Assembly: GCA_037783545.1 (NCBI GenBank)
Contig: JBBELK010000001.1
Coordinates: forward strand, 744,001-808,000
Reading direction: 5' to 3'
Source of the DNA: Henricia sp. BOLD:AAB3569
Lineage: Eukaryota > Echinodermata > Asteroidea > Spinulosida > Echinasteridae
Length of the DNA stretch: 64,000 nucleotides
The position numbers were made by a program, and so were the translations under genes. The notes beneath the pieces are model-generated. The model did no database searches. It saw nothing but the letters and a program-made list of their open reading frames with translations, and was not told where the DNA came from. Below are positions 14,301-29,300 of this stretch, piece after piece. How positions within the stretch are numbered: the first letter of the stretch is position 1; each line of letters opens with the position of its first letter.

Positions 14301-17300
14301 CAGAATGCTGGCAATATTTGCGAATGTGTGAAGTATATGTGTGTGCATAAAACTTGAAGTATCTCTGTTATAAATGTTTGGCCATGTGCTTTTCAGCTAA
14401 TACTCGCCCAACTACATGTACAAATGGTTCCTTATACAGTTGAAGTCAGAAGTTTACATACTATGTACACCACTACCATCATCACCCAAAATGGTAAACA
14501 GGACTACCCGAACCATTGCAAGGTGTGCAAGCTATGTTTTAAGTACTGCAATTACGTAAGGAATTCCACAAAATCACGACTTTAGTAAAAACTGTTCAAA
14601 AAATGGTGACAGCGCAAGTTTAAGCACACCAGTTTTAACACAACTGTACATGTCTATTATTATTCCAAGACTAATGCAGAGATAACAAGCATACCTTTCA
14701 GTATGAAACTAACCTGTACCGGTATAAAGAAAACTACAAATAAAATAAATAAATCAATTTCAAAGTCTCCCACTTTATGGTGCAGCTTAGAAGAAAATAC
14801 TGGCAACGGTGTCTCATAAAAAAGGTAAATTCAGGGAATTTTATTCTTGACCTGCGCTTTCATGTTACTTTCTTTAATATTTGCTTTTCATCCGTGTTTT
14901 TTCCAGTATTACTGCTGTCCCCACATTCTTTTCCTTGCATATTTCTGACTTTTCTCTACAAGTACAGGGTGTTTTTATCGATTCGAGTCATGACTACGCT
15001 TGAATATTGGTCACATTTGGCAGCATTACATATGTACTTGCCGCAGCCATTTTATAAATTTTGAGGGGATAAACAGCAAAGCATACACGTACAATGTGTG
15101 TATGCATCTACATGATATAATACAAAAAGCTTTTAGATGTATAACGGTACATGTAAGTGTATGCACGCCTCAGCACACATCTGTCTAAAAAGCACTTTGT
15201 TCAGAACCTACATGTGCAGTGCAAAGTCATGGAGCTACGTATACAGTAGTAGAAATCCCCATGGCAAGGCAATCGTAAAAAAAGCATCCGGTATTGGTCA
15301 AAATAAAAGGTTATGCTCATGTGTACATGTACATGTATGTTTTGAAGCAATTGCTTTAGCTTGTACTTAATGCGCAACTATGGAGTACCGTGGCTGAGTG
15401 GTTTGGGTCATTGACTCGCAATCATACATGTAGGTGAAAACTTGGGGTTGCGGGTTCGAACCTCCCCCCCGGCTGCGGTACCTGTGCCCTTGAGCAAGGC
15501 ACTCAACCACACTTGCTCCATTCTTCAGAAGGGATGTAAAGCCGTTGGTCTAGTGTGTTAGGTAAAAGTAACGCACTTTAATAATCCCAGAGCATTCTTT
15601 CGTGAAGAGCAAGGGATTCCCCGGTGTCTCCGGCCATTTCTAATTTCTAATTCTTCATGGGTTTCCTCTCGTTTGCGAGTGACAGTGCAATGGGCACTTT
15701 AGAGGAATCCTTGGTATGAATACCAGAAAGAAATAATATTATTAATAATAACTGCTTTTAAAACTCGGTGCTTCTAGTACAATAAGCAATTGCCAGTGTT
15801 TATGAATTTGGTGCATTGGTTTTGAAATGTTAGATCTCGTAAGACTTCCACCATGTCTACTCTGGAAAGCCATGAGTGTTATCAGCTACATGTACGTGGA
15901 ACATTCACACTATACCATGTATACAGTAACTTACATGTAGTATAAATTGTATGAAAACAGTCAAATTATCAGGGTTCTAGCTGTCAGTCAGTAGCCATGT
16001 GAATACATTCTATTAGGGGCTATAATTCTAAGCAATTTGGCAACAACAAAATGCATTTAGCACTGTTACGGTACATGTATGGTATGCAGTACAAGAATAC
16101 CTGCTTGTGGTTGAACTTGCCCATAGGGTAATCTCAATGTACATCCCATTTCACAGTAGTGCTGAAAACACACATCTGTGATGTTTGGCACCCAGTGTCC
16201 GACACCAAGGATGATTGTGATTTGATCGCAGGCTTTCACAGGGTACAACGCGACTTGGTCACGGTAGCTAACGTTCATTGTTTTGCTGCATTTGCTTCGA
16301 AGAGCTCAAAGGTTACATTTGTATTGGTGGTACTGCGATATTCTTTAAACAGTGAAATATACATGTAGATACTAGTGCTTTTCCCACCATAGCATACCAA
16401 ATGGCTCTTTCCACAGTAATGGGGTACATTTCTGTGACATACAACAGTGTACAAGATCTTAGGTCCCAGTTCAGTTCAAATGTCTTAATTTTGTTTTTAA
16501 ATTATCCAGCTAAACTGAGGAAATAACTTTTGCACGAAGGAGTAAGTAAAATAGTTCTACAACATACATTTCTGAAAATCACGTATTACGTATGTAACAA
16601 AGACAGAAAAAAATGTCACAAAATGGTCTGTCCCGTTACATACGTAATAGGAAAATTTGTACACAAGATTTTCAAAAATGCATGTTGTGGCAGCAATTTC
16701 TTACTTTTTTGGGCAAAAGTTATCTCCTGAGAACAGTACAAGGAAATTTCTTTAATTTTGGGATAAACCATGGAGGTAGGAATAGAAGGAGATCGAACGA
16801 GCGGAGATCAAAGCCGGCCTCTAGCATGCCGCGATCAGATAACGACCGAGCACTGACCGCAGAGTAAACATATCAAGGACGGGTCCATCAACTCGCACGA
16901 GTCGTTCGCAGTGCTTTCTGGGAGGCCCACGCGTATTGCGCATGCGCGGTCGCTATGTACACAATGCAAGATGGCGTCGAACGGAAAGGAAGATTTCTTT
17001 TACGGTTCAGATTTTAGCGATTTTTTAGAAAATGAAAATGATTTTGCAGAAGTAATGGGGATTGTGAAGAGGACATTAATTCTGGGGTACTGCATTTGTA
17101 GTTTACCTGCAACTACAGAGATGATCGCATGCGATGGGACCGCGTGCAAAATTGAGTGGTTCCACTACGAGTGTGTGGGCTTTATCAGCTGAGACGATCC
17201 CCGAAGAATCCTAGGTGTGCGATCTTTGTCGCCCCGCTACTTCGGCCGCGGCTGCGGCTGGACCGGCCGCTCAGGGTACATTTTTCCTGGCAATTTTGTT

Positions 17301-20300
17301 TATAATTTTTTTGAAAATGTATTGAAATAGGCTTAGGACTATTAAAATCGCTACAGGATGGAGGTATTTTTTCCCATCTTGTTCTTTATATTCATTGTTT
17401 TTTTTTCTCAGTGTCTTTATGCATTTTTTTTTTCAGATTCATTGGGGATTTCCCCGCCTAATGAAAATCAAGTAGGCCTAGGTCTACCCTTGGATCCTGA
17501 AGTGACACAATTGTGCAGGAGAAAGAACGATTGGAGCGAACAAATCAAAAAGAGGTGAGTTGTACACCGCATTTTAAAAGTGAAAAGGAAAAAAAAAGAT
17601 TCGTAAGTTGGGAAGTTGATCAGAAAAATTATTTATCTAGCATTGGAATGTGCAGATTTGATGGGGGAAAACTTTTTTGAGTGGGAAAAAGTTATGATTT
17701 TATGAGGAAACACTTAGAAATTGTTCAGCCTCTCTCGTATGTTTTGTACACAAGTCTGAAGACATGATCACTTCCCAATTTTTTCCAAAAGTTTTAATGC
17801 CAATCTGCATATCGTAAACTATGTTACTTTTTTTATATGGAGCCAGGGGGCAACTTAACTGGAGAACGGGTTTGGGGGGCTTTTTGACGCATTATATCAA
17901 TTTTTAAAGTTCAATTTTTTCTTCTCAAACTTGTCTTTAGATCCAGGTGACAGGACCATTAGGCGTGAAAAGGCTAATGAATGGATCCACGAACAAAACC
18001 GAGGAGGCTTATTTATTGTAGGTGACGATGCATACATCTTCTTTCGTACACTTGAAAACATTTCTCGCCAGTTAGTGACCAAGGATAACCTCAGCAAATT
18101 CCCTAATTTAAATGTAAAATTGGCAGACATTAACAAAGGGCAAACTCGAAGGAGAAACTTCAGCACGACTTTTGAACATGCATGGTAGTCAACTTATGGA
18201 TTAAGATGAGTTACTGCATTTGTCAAGGTTTATCTAGATTTGAAGAAGCCCAGTGGTAAGGTGTCGAGAAAAAGTTTAAAAGCACTTAGAAAGACCTTAA
18301 GAGACTGATGCGGCCACAGTTCATGCAGTTAACCTACAGTTAAACCTTAATAGAGTACTAAAGTGGAAACGTTTCCATGGTTATTGGGTCTAAACTAAAA
18401 CCAGTGACCCTTTTCCCTGCGTTTTAACAATGGATGTTTCAGATTACCAGGGAATGTTTAGACCCAATTAACCCTGGCAACTTACGTCACACTTTAGTCT
18501 ATAAGACAACTGTTAATAGAAAGACACTCAAATTATTTTAATGCATAAAAAACAAGACATACGACATTTCTCAAAGGTAAATACTCAAAGGTAAAAAATA
18601 CTCACTGCTAAAATCATGTTTCCTTACCATATTTGCACTTTCTGGAGTGTTATTAATGATGTCATGACCAATAAAAATCAAGTTTTACCATTGCAAATAT
18701 TGTGTCTGTTTCACTTTCTCTTTGGAAGTGGTTGGCTAGATTATAGGCTGTAACTGGATCTCTGTTGCTGTTTCTGGTGTAAATAACAATTTAAAAAGAA
18801 AGAAAAAAAGGAAAAACCTTGTTCTCATTGCTGAACATTTTTTCTAACCGTATTTACACTTTCTAAGGTATTATCATGTAAGTTTAGCTAAAAATAGTCA
18901 AACATTTTGGTTTTTAAAATTTTAAAAAGAAATGCTCAGGTCAAGAAAAATGTATCCAAAAATTTTTTGAGGGGTAATCAGGTGAAAATGTAGCCAAACA
19001 AGCGTCAACAAATATCTTTAAACACAACGCTACACGGACCAAAATGTACCTACAAATCCGAAAAGCAACGGTTGACGCGTTTTTTTAGAAATCCAATAGC
19101 GGAAGTGCTAGGCATCGCTAGGCTTTCATTTCTTTACATGAGAACGGTTCCGGTTTGTCGTGAACTATTCCGCACATTTTTTGGATCGGGGCAGCACAGG
19201 AACCTTCTAAAAACATCAAAAATATTACCTGATGATTATCATAAATTTCAGTTTTTGAGAAACAAAGGTTCTTCTCACTTATGGCGTAAATTTTAACCAA
19301 TTTCGTCGATCAAAAAGTCATTCGACAGAGAATCTTCGTGCGCATCGGAAAATCAAGATAGCGAAGAGATCCTACCGCTCAAAAAGCACTGCGCATGCCC
19401 GAAACTCGAGTGTTTGTTGGATGGCACCAGAAATGTTTACTCCAATGATGCATTCTGCAGCACGACACGGCCGATCGGTCGGCACGGGAGATAGCATATA
19501 CAATGCAGCACACGAAGGTCGTAAAACTGTCAACACGGCGCGCTAGTCCCATAGCCTTACCACAGTGGCTCGGGAGGTGCTAATTGACGTGAAAACCGCA
19601 AGGGCTTTCGTTCGATCTCCTTCTATTCCTACCTCCATGGATAAACTAAAGACACCTGAAAATAATTATTGACTTATTTTTCAAATGTACCCCATTACTG
19701 TGGAAAGAGCCAAATATATATGATTTTAGGTGGTTTCATTCCAAAGAAGCATCTTTGGGCGTGCGTAGAGAAAAATTGCAGAGAAAAAAAAAGCGTTTTT
19801 CGTTCATGAGACTGACTAGCCACAACATCCTGTTTTCGTGTGAACCGCCATTTTGCACGATGATTGCATGGCAACTGCAAAAGTGCGCGTGCATAATGGT
19901 AGCATGCGGGTGCGGTTCGCACGCCCCCGTAACTACGCCGCTGCACTCTCAACAGGTAAACACAATCGCCACTTGAGGGCGCTGTTAAAAAAAAAATCCA
20001 TGCAACTGTCATGGCCGTTATTTTTTTCGACAGGGATTTGGGTCGCCGATCGGATAGATATGCGTGGTTAAGTGAACGATAATCATGATAATGACACCAG
20101 TGGCTAGCGAATAACATTCGTCGAATTTGAACCTAACTTTGTCGGCTGTATAGTTTCATATTTTTTTAGAGGGGAAAATTTTTCCCCTGGATAAAACCGG
20201 CAGTGGAGAACACTGCAATTTAAGTCCCTTCAGGGCCACCATACACAGGATCCTTGTTTCCAGCGCTTGTATAAATTGGCCTTAACTTGTATGCAAACCA

Positions 20301-23300
20301 TGCCACCTGACATCAGATCTACAATGTACTCCAGACAAGTACCAGTACATGTAACAAAACCGCTCACCATATGGCATGCTGTGGCGGTACTTCATTTTGT
20401 GAATACAATATTTTGGTACATATGGTTCAAAATCATCATTGAAATGAAACAACATTGAAGTTGAGATGAGAGAAAATCATATGGGTCTTGACAGGATTTG
20501 AATCCTAGACCTCTGACTCACCTGGCATATGCTGTACCAGCTGAGCTACATTGTATTTTAAGCCACTACGAACCCAACTTTTCTCTTGGAGTTGTATGGA
20601 CGCACAATTGAGCAAAGTAACAAACACAATATGAGTTATGCTGCCTAAACACTGAAATGAAATAACCACTGTGCCTTATACCAAATACCATACCGGTACA
20701 AATGTGTTGTCCAGAAGCGCCGGCTGCTGGCGATTTCACCGGCTACTTTTTGGATTTTACAAAAGAAATCTTGTTTATTCCCTATAGTACCGGAATGCAT
20801 AGTTCCGAGTTTGCCTAGTTAGCCCCGCACCCGTGGATATTGTTGCTACCGGTATGGCTCACACGCTATCGTCAAAAATGGCGGCACACTACGCACAAAG
20901 CAATGGGACTTTCAACAGAAAGCACAGATTCAATGGAGAAAACTCAAAGGCATTCATGTTTCAGGGTCGAGAGTTATCTTAGAACACACCGAGTATTAAA
21001 AGGGCCAGTAATACAGGGATGTCATATCATGACATACATGTACGTGCTTTCGTACCTTTGAACAACCAAAAGTCCGGCCTTGAAACAAAAAATTCACCCG
21101 GATCATCGCATACAACACTGTACAAATTGTATGGGGCCGGCAAAACATATCGCGTGATCATGTTGTTGTGAGAAAGTGCACTTTGACCTATGTCAGTGAT
21201 CTGCTAGCTCTGTTGTGATTGGTCGGCGGGTTCGATTGATTGACAGGTCGGAACTATGCATTACTTTAAAATCTCTTGTGTACCGGTACACAAGCGACTA
21301 CTCATATTTTGTTCACCCGTTACCCCACTGAGTTCAGCTGGTAGAGCATCTGCCTGGTGAATCAGAGGTCTCGGGTTTGAATCCCGATATGGCCCATATG
21401 ATTTTTTTCTGGTAAAATTATATCATTTTGGGCGGAAACATTTCATTGGATAGTTGCTACCAGTTCAATCTTTACTTGGAGGAAGATTTTCCCTGTCAAA
21501 TCGTTAATTAACTTTTGGGGTCATTGCAAATGATACAGTGGCCTTTAACTACAGTATACAGCGCTACATAAGTACATTATGGCTATTGGCAAGGTTCCGT
21601 CTTCCTTTTATAAGTTGTTGCAAAATCAAAAATTATGCAATTTTTGTCCACCTACATGTAATAGGCCCTACGTACTTGGTAAAACAAACTGAAGCTCCAC
21701 ATGACATGTTGAACAATTTGAAAATTTCGTAAATTTTACAGACTGGGGACTTGAGGGGATGCATTAAATTTTTACTAAAATCCCATCAATTTTAAAGTTT
21801 GAGCTGGTTAACTCTTTCACCAGATTCACGAAAACCTGTGTACTTAAAGAGGCCTACGCCAGATTCCTGTGAGTCAAAGGTTCTTGGGGCGGTGGAGGGA
21901 AGGGGGAGTCTGCAAAGATTAAGTGGCTCATGCAGGATAGTAGAGATTCATGCTTCATGCAACAGAATATTCACTTTTTTGAAAGGCATGCTAGGCAATA
22001 GAAGGTTAAACATACATGCACAGCAGGGAGGAATGACATTGAAAACTCTTTTGGGGGAACACTGGCATTGTACATGTACCGGTAAGTGAGTCTTTTGCAC
22101 AGCAAAGGGGGCATTTTGGCAACACAGACCATATTTTCCAGAAAATACCTTTGTCTGGTCTCAAAATAAAAGAAATAAGTTTCAGTTGCTCTTAAGAGAT
22201 AACTTGGGGCCAAAAAGGGTTACAAATAGTGCAACAACATGCCTTTCTAAAAACCCTGTGTACAAATTTCCAATATACATGTATACATTGTACGCTCGTA
22301 ACCGGGACGGCCTAAAACGTAACACAAGTGTCCGTCCCGGTTACGAACGTATGGAAATTTGAACACAGGTTTTTTTTTAGAAAGGAATGGTGTCACACTA
22401 TTTGTAACCCTTTTTGGGCCTACATTATCTCTTCTGAACAATTTAAACTTATTTTTTTTATTTTGAGACCAGACAAAAAAGGTATTTCCTCGAAAAATTG
22501 GTCTGTTGCCAAAATGCCCCCTTTACTGTGGAAACACCCATGTACGTGTACATTGTATTATGGCCAAGTGATCTGACAATCAAAATGGTACACTTTGGTT
22601 AAGTCTGTCTATAGGCCTGTCCGCACTTGTGGTGCTTGACCCGGTCTTAATTTTGACCAATCACATTTGCCTTTTTACAAAAATAATTTGGTTTTTTTGG
22701 TGTTCTTTTCTATAAGGTCTAATTTGCCCTTTTTTATCCAGTTTAATCAACTCTGCATTTACCACGTCATCAACAGCACACTTGGCTAGAATGGGCTCGT
22801 GTGATGCACATTGCGAATTATGCCTTTAATTACGAATTATGCCTTGAAAACAGTATAGTGCAAAAGCAACCACCTGTCATACCGTATGAGCACCAAGCAC
22901 AGTTTAGCATTGTCTTTTGCAATTTGAATATTTATCTGCCAGGTCTGGTTCGATACCAGGGGTCGAAATTAACCTGAATTTCATGCTGGTCAGAAGGACC
23001 AGTAGATTAGAGAACTCTACTGGTCCTGCTGAAAATTTGGTGGTCCACTGGTGCTTTTCAAAATGGCACCATGTAGATACCGGTGTACAGAAACACTTTC
23101 TGGTTTAAGGTCATAAGGCCTTTTTCACACTATGAACGTTCAACGCGTTTCGAAAAACTGTTTATAATTTCAACACGGGTCCAATCGGCTACGTTTTTAC
23201 ACTACTAAATGCAACACCTGCATTTTTTCTACACGTGTAAGGTTTCGACCCGTGTATCGTGCGATCGTTTCACACTACACACACGGCCGACCGTCAACGG

Positions 23301-26300
23301 TCGAAATCGGAAAATCCCCCACATTGCATTGCGGCAAGTCATCTTATTCTTCAAATATTACTATTTCTTGTTGTTCCATCGATCTAGTTTTTGATAGAAT
23401 TGTCAGCCCAAATGGCCAACATACCGGTATACCGGTAGCAACTACCTCCTCTTCACTCCATGTCAGCCTTTTGACTGATTTCGGGCCCGATTTATCAGAC
23501 ATATTAGAGAACAAAGTTGTAATATGTTTAGCACGGTAAAAATATAAACGAACTGCACTGAATTACGCGCAAAAAGCGAAACCCAAGCTTGTTTGTTCGT
23601 TGCAAAACAGCATTTAGGCCTACATGTACAGTGTGTACTACAGTTGTGATGCTGACGTGCTCCAAAATCTACACGGGTCCAAACTTAACCAAGAGGCGTT
23701 CAGACTGTGGTTTTCAACACGCTTCGAAAAAGTCTACACGGGTCGAGAGCTTTCAATCCACCTCCCAAGGTGGGTCAACTCACCCTCCAAGGTAGGTTAG
23801 TTTTAACACGGGTCGAGCACTCTACACGGGTCAGTGCCGTGTTAAAATGTTGTAGTGTGAAAAGTCAACACAGGTCAGACCCGTGTACAACCCGGAGATT
23901 TTTCATAGTTTTAAAAGGCCTATATAGTGCAGGATGGATGGGATTGCTTTTTGATCTACATGTAACACTGGGGCATGTCTGGAAAGATCAGAGAAAGAAA
24001 TGAAGTTATCTAAAGATTTCTAAAGCGATCAGGAATTGTTTGTGGTAACCAGGTATATTTTGCATCGAGTAAGAAATGTTTACGGTGGATTAGGCATCAG
24101 GGAATATTTCCATGCATCGGTAAATGTTTTCACTGGTCCATCGGACCAGCATTTTTGACAGATCTAGTGGTCCTTCTGATTTTTTACTGGTCTCGGAGCA
24201 CAGCACTAGTGCTAATTTCGACCCCTGGATACTGACAAAAAGTGGCAACAGTTGTAGTATGGAACAAAACAGGTGTGCTATGTAAAAGCGCGTGGCATGT
24301 GACAGTTGCGTTTACAGTTTCTGCATTCTGTATAATGTTTATCGTAGACAAGAATGAAGGAAAACAATTTGATGGAATGGAATGGTAGAAGCTGGGGGAA
24401 AATAAATCTGTGGTTACTCAGTTTCAAAGGGTATGTTTAAAACTGGCCAGGGACATGGACGCATCATACATTGCAATTGCCCTCAGCTTCACCTTGGGCA
24501 ATTATTCACGTCCAAACTCCTATCCATTTTAAATATTAAAACTGACAAACCACACATGTTTAAATGCATTTTCTTAAAATGATATTAAGAATGAAGGGGT
24601 GAAGGTCATGAGTGATGGTATTAATGCAATGACAAGGGCCCAATTTCATAGAACTTTTTACTGTACGTTTTACACTCCTTTTGCAGTGGTTTGCACGCCT
24701 CGTTTCGCCCGCTCCAACCACTGCTCAACTGACCTGACTGTCACGTGACATGTTTACTACGTCAGATGACAGAATCTGTCTGGCCAATCATGTCAAGTGT
24801 TATCCAGCCTAGGCCTTGGGTGGTGACGTCATGCACGCGCTTCGCAGGATACATTGCCAAGTTGAGCAGTGGTTAGAGCGGACGAAACCGGGCGTGCAAA
24901 CCACTGCGAAAGGAGTGTATGTACGTTTAGGCCCAAGTTAAGTTTTACATTAAAGGCCATTGTATCATTTGCTGTGACCTAAAATTTTCATGAATTAACA
25001 AGAAAAATATTTATTAGAAAATGCATTGATAGCAATGGTAACAAACACCACAAGATTTGTTTCGTCAAAAATGGTAACTTCTTGCAGGAAATGTTTTTAA
25101 AATGTGTGCGCTCAATTCAGAATATATCGCCATTTGTTCACAGAAAAACGAACATACGGGTATTTTCATTGTGTCAATTCACAAAATAGAAATCTACAAT
25201 CACCACCAATACATTCACTTAAACCTAAAACATGCATATATTTTTAAGGTTTTTTGAAATATTGCTCCATGTACGTAGTTTACTACATGTACCGGTACAT
25301 GTACAACATTTATCTTCTGAATTTTAATGTCATTGTTCCAGTACATGTAATTCATGAAAATGTTTCATATTGCAAATGATACAATCATGACAATGGTGAC
25401 CTTTTAGCTTAGGCCAAACAAAATAAATGGTGCGTTTACGGTAACGGCCTAAATAAAAACCAGGTAGGTAGGTACCGGTAGGACAATTTTTTTTTTCTCA
25501 TTTGTTTTACATTTCAGTTCATGCATTTGCGTGTTGTTTTGCAATGTTTAAAACTCACTATTAACACTATTAACCATGTTCATGTACAAGTGTAGAAAAT
25601 GTTATGTTCGTTGGAAATTATTGCAAATAGTGCTCATTAAAAATTATCAACTTGAAAATTGGCAATAAAAAGTTTGAGGTCAGCAATTTGGCCTCGAATT
25701 TCCAGGTAGGTCGGGTTACCGTAAACACACCATTTATTTTGTTTGGCCTTAGCAGGAAATTTTACTTCAGTGCAATGTACACAATACCCCTAGGCCCCCA
25801 AGTTAACAATTCAACCTTTATTTTGTCCAAATCTTACTAAGACCCCATATAAATTTATTTCAGTTTCATGAAGTCATTACAAATAACCCTCGGAAAACTA
25901 TTGTAAATTCTTTAAAATTGGGTTTCGTATAAACTTTCGGCCAAACCGGTTTTTAAATTTGTTTTCCCGGTTAAACATCCCATCCCTACAAAAAGTTTCA
26001 TAACACATGATAAAAAAATGCTGAGCATGAGATTAGAGTGTAGCCTGAAACCCGGAATGTTAGAGTGTTAAGCAGATTTGTAGATAAAAGGTATTAAGAA
26101 ACAGAGTGTTAGGATGTTAAAAGTGCTTCCCCAGAAAAATGTTAAAGCATAGTGTAAAAAGAATGCAGGATGAGGCCTGTGGGATTCTACATGTGCGTTG
26201 TGAACTAGGGCTGTTCACATTGTACCCATCTACATTTGTAATACTGCGGAACTGCAAACAGTGCATTTCTGGACAGTTTTCTTGTTAATTTACAACATTG

Positions 26301-29300
26301 TACAATTACTAGTTTTACTGTCCCTTTGTATTGGGTTGAATGGCCGATTGCTAAAAAAGGCAATATTCTTTTAGAATGAAGCTTTACACATGTGCATATG
26401 AAAGGGTAGTACATGTAGGTGATCAGGTTGTAATGACTCGGACTCAAGACTCAAGACTCGACTCGACTCGAGTCGAGTCCCAATTTTCACTGACTTGATT
26501 TGAATTGAGACTCGAACCTCAAATGACTTGACTTGACTTGACACTCGAACCTCAAATGACTTTACATGACTCAGACTTTTCTTACTTAAGTCTGCCAAAA
26601 ATAAAATAGATCTTTTATGCATTTTTTGTCATTTTTGGGACCGAATTGTATTTCAGCACTAAAGAATCCTTGGCCAGAGCAACATGAATGCGAGTTTCAG
26701 CGTTTAGATTCATTTCAAAATCATCTTGGAAAAAAATCACTTTCGTGACTACTTGACTTGACCAATATACCTGACTTGATTTGACTTGACTCTCAAAAGG
26801 CAGTTTGACTTGAGTTGGGACTCAAAGTCAGTTTGACTTGGCACCCGAGCAGAGGGAGACTCTTTGCAACCCTGTCAATTGCTTAGGGGTAATGGTCAGT
26901 TTTAAGGGTATTGGCACCATTACTGTTTAATGTTTCAGGGGAAACCTTGGACTTAGAATACATGTGTACTGCAGTCATTTCCCACAAATCTATAATTAAG
27001 TTTTCCCTGTGTATTTCTTGTACTTGACACCAAGTCTTATAAATTTCTAAAATGAATTAGATGAACATCAATTAAGGTTTGTTTTGCCCTTACCCAACGT
27101 GGTATGAGAAAAACTTCATAGCGTGCATGGGTGGGACTCGAGCCTACGACCTCCTGCATACAAAGCAGATGTCTTAACCACTCGACCACCAAACTGGCCG
27201 GTGTTGAGTAGCTGGTTTGAATCATTTTGCAGTGGGTACGGCAACTGATGAGGAAATTTGCTGAATGGTATGTGAATGAATTTTCTCCAAGGTACCGCAC
27301 ATGGTTACTTGGAAATGAACCTTCTGGATCTCAAATTCAAGAAAAATACAGAGGGGGTACATACAGATTCCTACATTTGTAGAAAATGATGCTATTTTTT
27401 GTAAAAGGTCCCATCTTCCAGACGAGACTGAACAATCTGTCGGGTGCAAGTACTAAATGTATCTACTAAGCGTGAACCTGGCTGAAAGGGTTAACCAACC
27501 ACATGGGAGAGGATCAGGGATTTTAAAGTGTTATACATATCTCTAGTTTTTCTAACCTTGCCAGCAGCAGATGTACTCTTCTGGACAAAAATAAAGAAAC
27601 AAAAAAAGTTCAATAAACATGTGGAGATTGAAGAATGTAGTATGTAACATGAAACAAGAGCTTCATTATCCAACAAAATGTTAAGAAAAAAATCTTTAAA
27701 GACAGATTAACTGGGCCTGTTTCATGGTTGCACTGCACGAAGAACTGAGCTATAATATCACGGAGCGTAGTTTCTTTCGAATAATAGCAACCTTATTAAA
27801 CAATATGTTTAACTTCATCTTCAAGTGTTGTTTTCTAAATAAACAAATATTCACCTCAGGCAGAATGATTGTATTAGACAATTGGAACCAACTCTACCAT
27901 ACGAGACGAGGTTTTCTTGTCAAATACATGTCAGCGTTCATATTTTTATAGCACTGGTCCGTTGGCCAAATGACAGTTGAAATCATCCTGGGCCAGCTGG
28001 AATGCCTCCCCAAATGGTCCAGCTGTCCAGTTGAAAGAAAACGGACTCGTGCCGTACATAAAGTTTCTTTTGTAAAAAGGACAACGTAAAGGATTGAAGA
28101 AAAAACTTTAATCTTTTAATCGCTCTTCTGACTCCCACGGCCATAATACCGCTTTCGGTCCTCTGCGCTTGTGGCCGTGCGTGCATGCATGGCACATGTA
28201 CTGGTACTGTACTGTAGCTAGCCTTGTTAAAACATGCATCCATGATAATTTATAACAGAAGAGCCTTTCAAGACTTCAGAATACAGGTAGCTCTAAAATT
28301 CACCAGAAAGCTCTAAAATGTACCACACATTTTCAAACTTGTACTGGGAGAATTTTCCTAATTTATTCACTCAAATGTGGTTGTTGCAAATTTTGGCCGC
28401 AATCTTTATTATATGCTCGGTGCAAATTCTGAATTTGCACAAGGGTCATTCCGTGTCAATTCAACAAGCTTTTGGACCTGACCCTCACAGATTGAAATGA
28501 AATTTTGTGTGCTGATTGGACTCCTTGAAAAACCCTGAGAACTAAAAAACATGTACATAACTGTGTACATGTATGTACATGTGCTGTATTTTCATGTTAT
28601 TTACATGTTAGCCAATGTTAAAATTATCATAACTCAAAAACTGTAAGAGTGCCCATCCCAAATCTTTCTGGAAATGTTCCTTACATCTTAAGCTAACAAA
28701 TAAAAAACAAATTACGCATTTTGACAAATAAGTCTGTTTTCAATACTGGAGAGACTTTTTCACCAGGATCATAACTCTGTGAAATGCCAGTTATCTTCTC
28801 TCTCAAAAAAAAAATCATAAGACAGATCTAAGAAGATTTAACTTTTAAGCAACAACATACATGTACATGTATCTTTCTAAAAACTCTGTGTACAAATTTC
28901 CTATTTAACGTATGTAACATAGGACACATACTTTGTGACATTTTTTGGTGTCCTTGTTACATACGGTATATTGCACATACCGGTACATGTAGGGCTTTCA
29001 GAAAGGTATGTTGTAACATAATTCGTTGCAGTTCTTCAGCTGAAGTTACCGGTATCTCCTTAGATCCATCCTAAGATATTTCTTTTGTTTTGAGAGAAGA
29101 TGAATGACATTCTACAGAGATATAATCCTGGAGGAAAAGGTCTCTCCAGTATTGAAAACAGACACAAATACGCATTTTTGCAAATCAAGGTCAAAGGTTA
29201 TAAATTGACATAATTTTTTTGTGGTACGAGATACAATTTTGATGTCATTTTATAAAATGAAGGCCATTTCAAGAGATTTAAAGTAATGTACAGTTTATCT

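Larger units (their letters stand above)
16769..19639 (+). mobile_element. 2.87 kb DNA transposon with decayed PHD-finger gene
   Basis: Perfect 32-bp inverted ends starting CATGGAGGTAGGAATAGAAG, flanked by direct repeats GATAAAC (16762-16768 and 19640-19646), inserted in the foldback above. It carries remnants of at least one spliced gene: a PHD-finger exon (16971-17270), a likely exon at 17437-17554, and an open segment at 17941-18188. Phases of the three no longer fit. Superfamily not recognised; 7 to 8-bp duplications would fit hAT or P-like groups, but the ends are not hAT-like. Confidence 0.75.
16403..19711. mobile_element. GGGTC-family foldback, interrupted by the PHD element
   Basis: Ends GGCTCTTTCCACAGTAATGG and its complement, with AAAT on both flanks (16399-16402, 19712-19715). 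Left arm 16403-16590, right arm 16640-16768 plus 19647-19711. The right arm is split by the transposon at 16769-19639. Confidence 0.75.
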
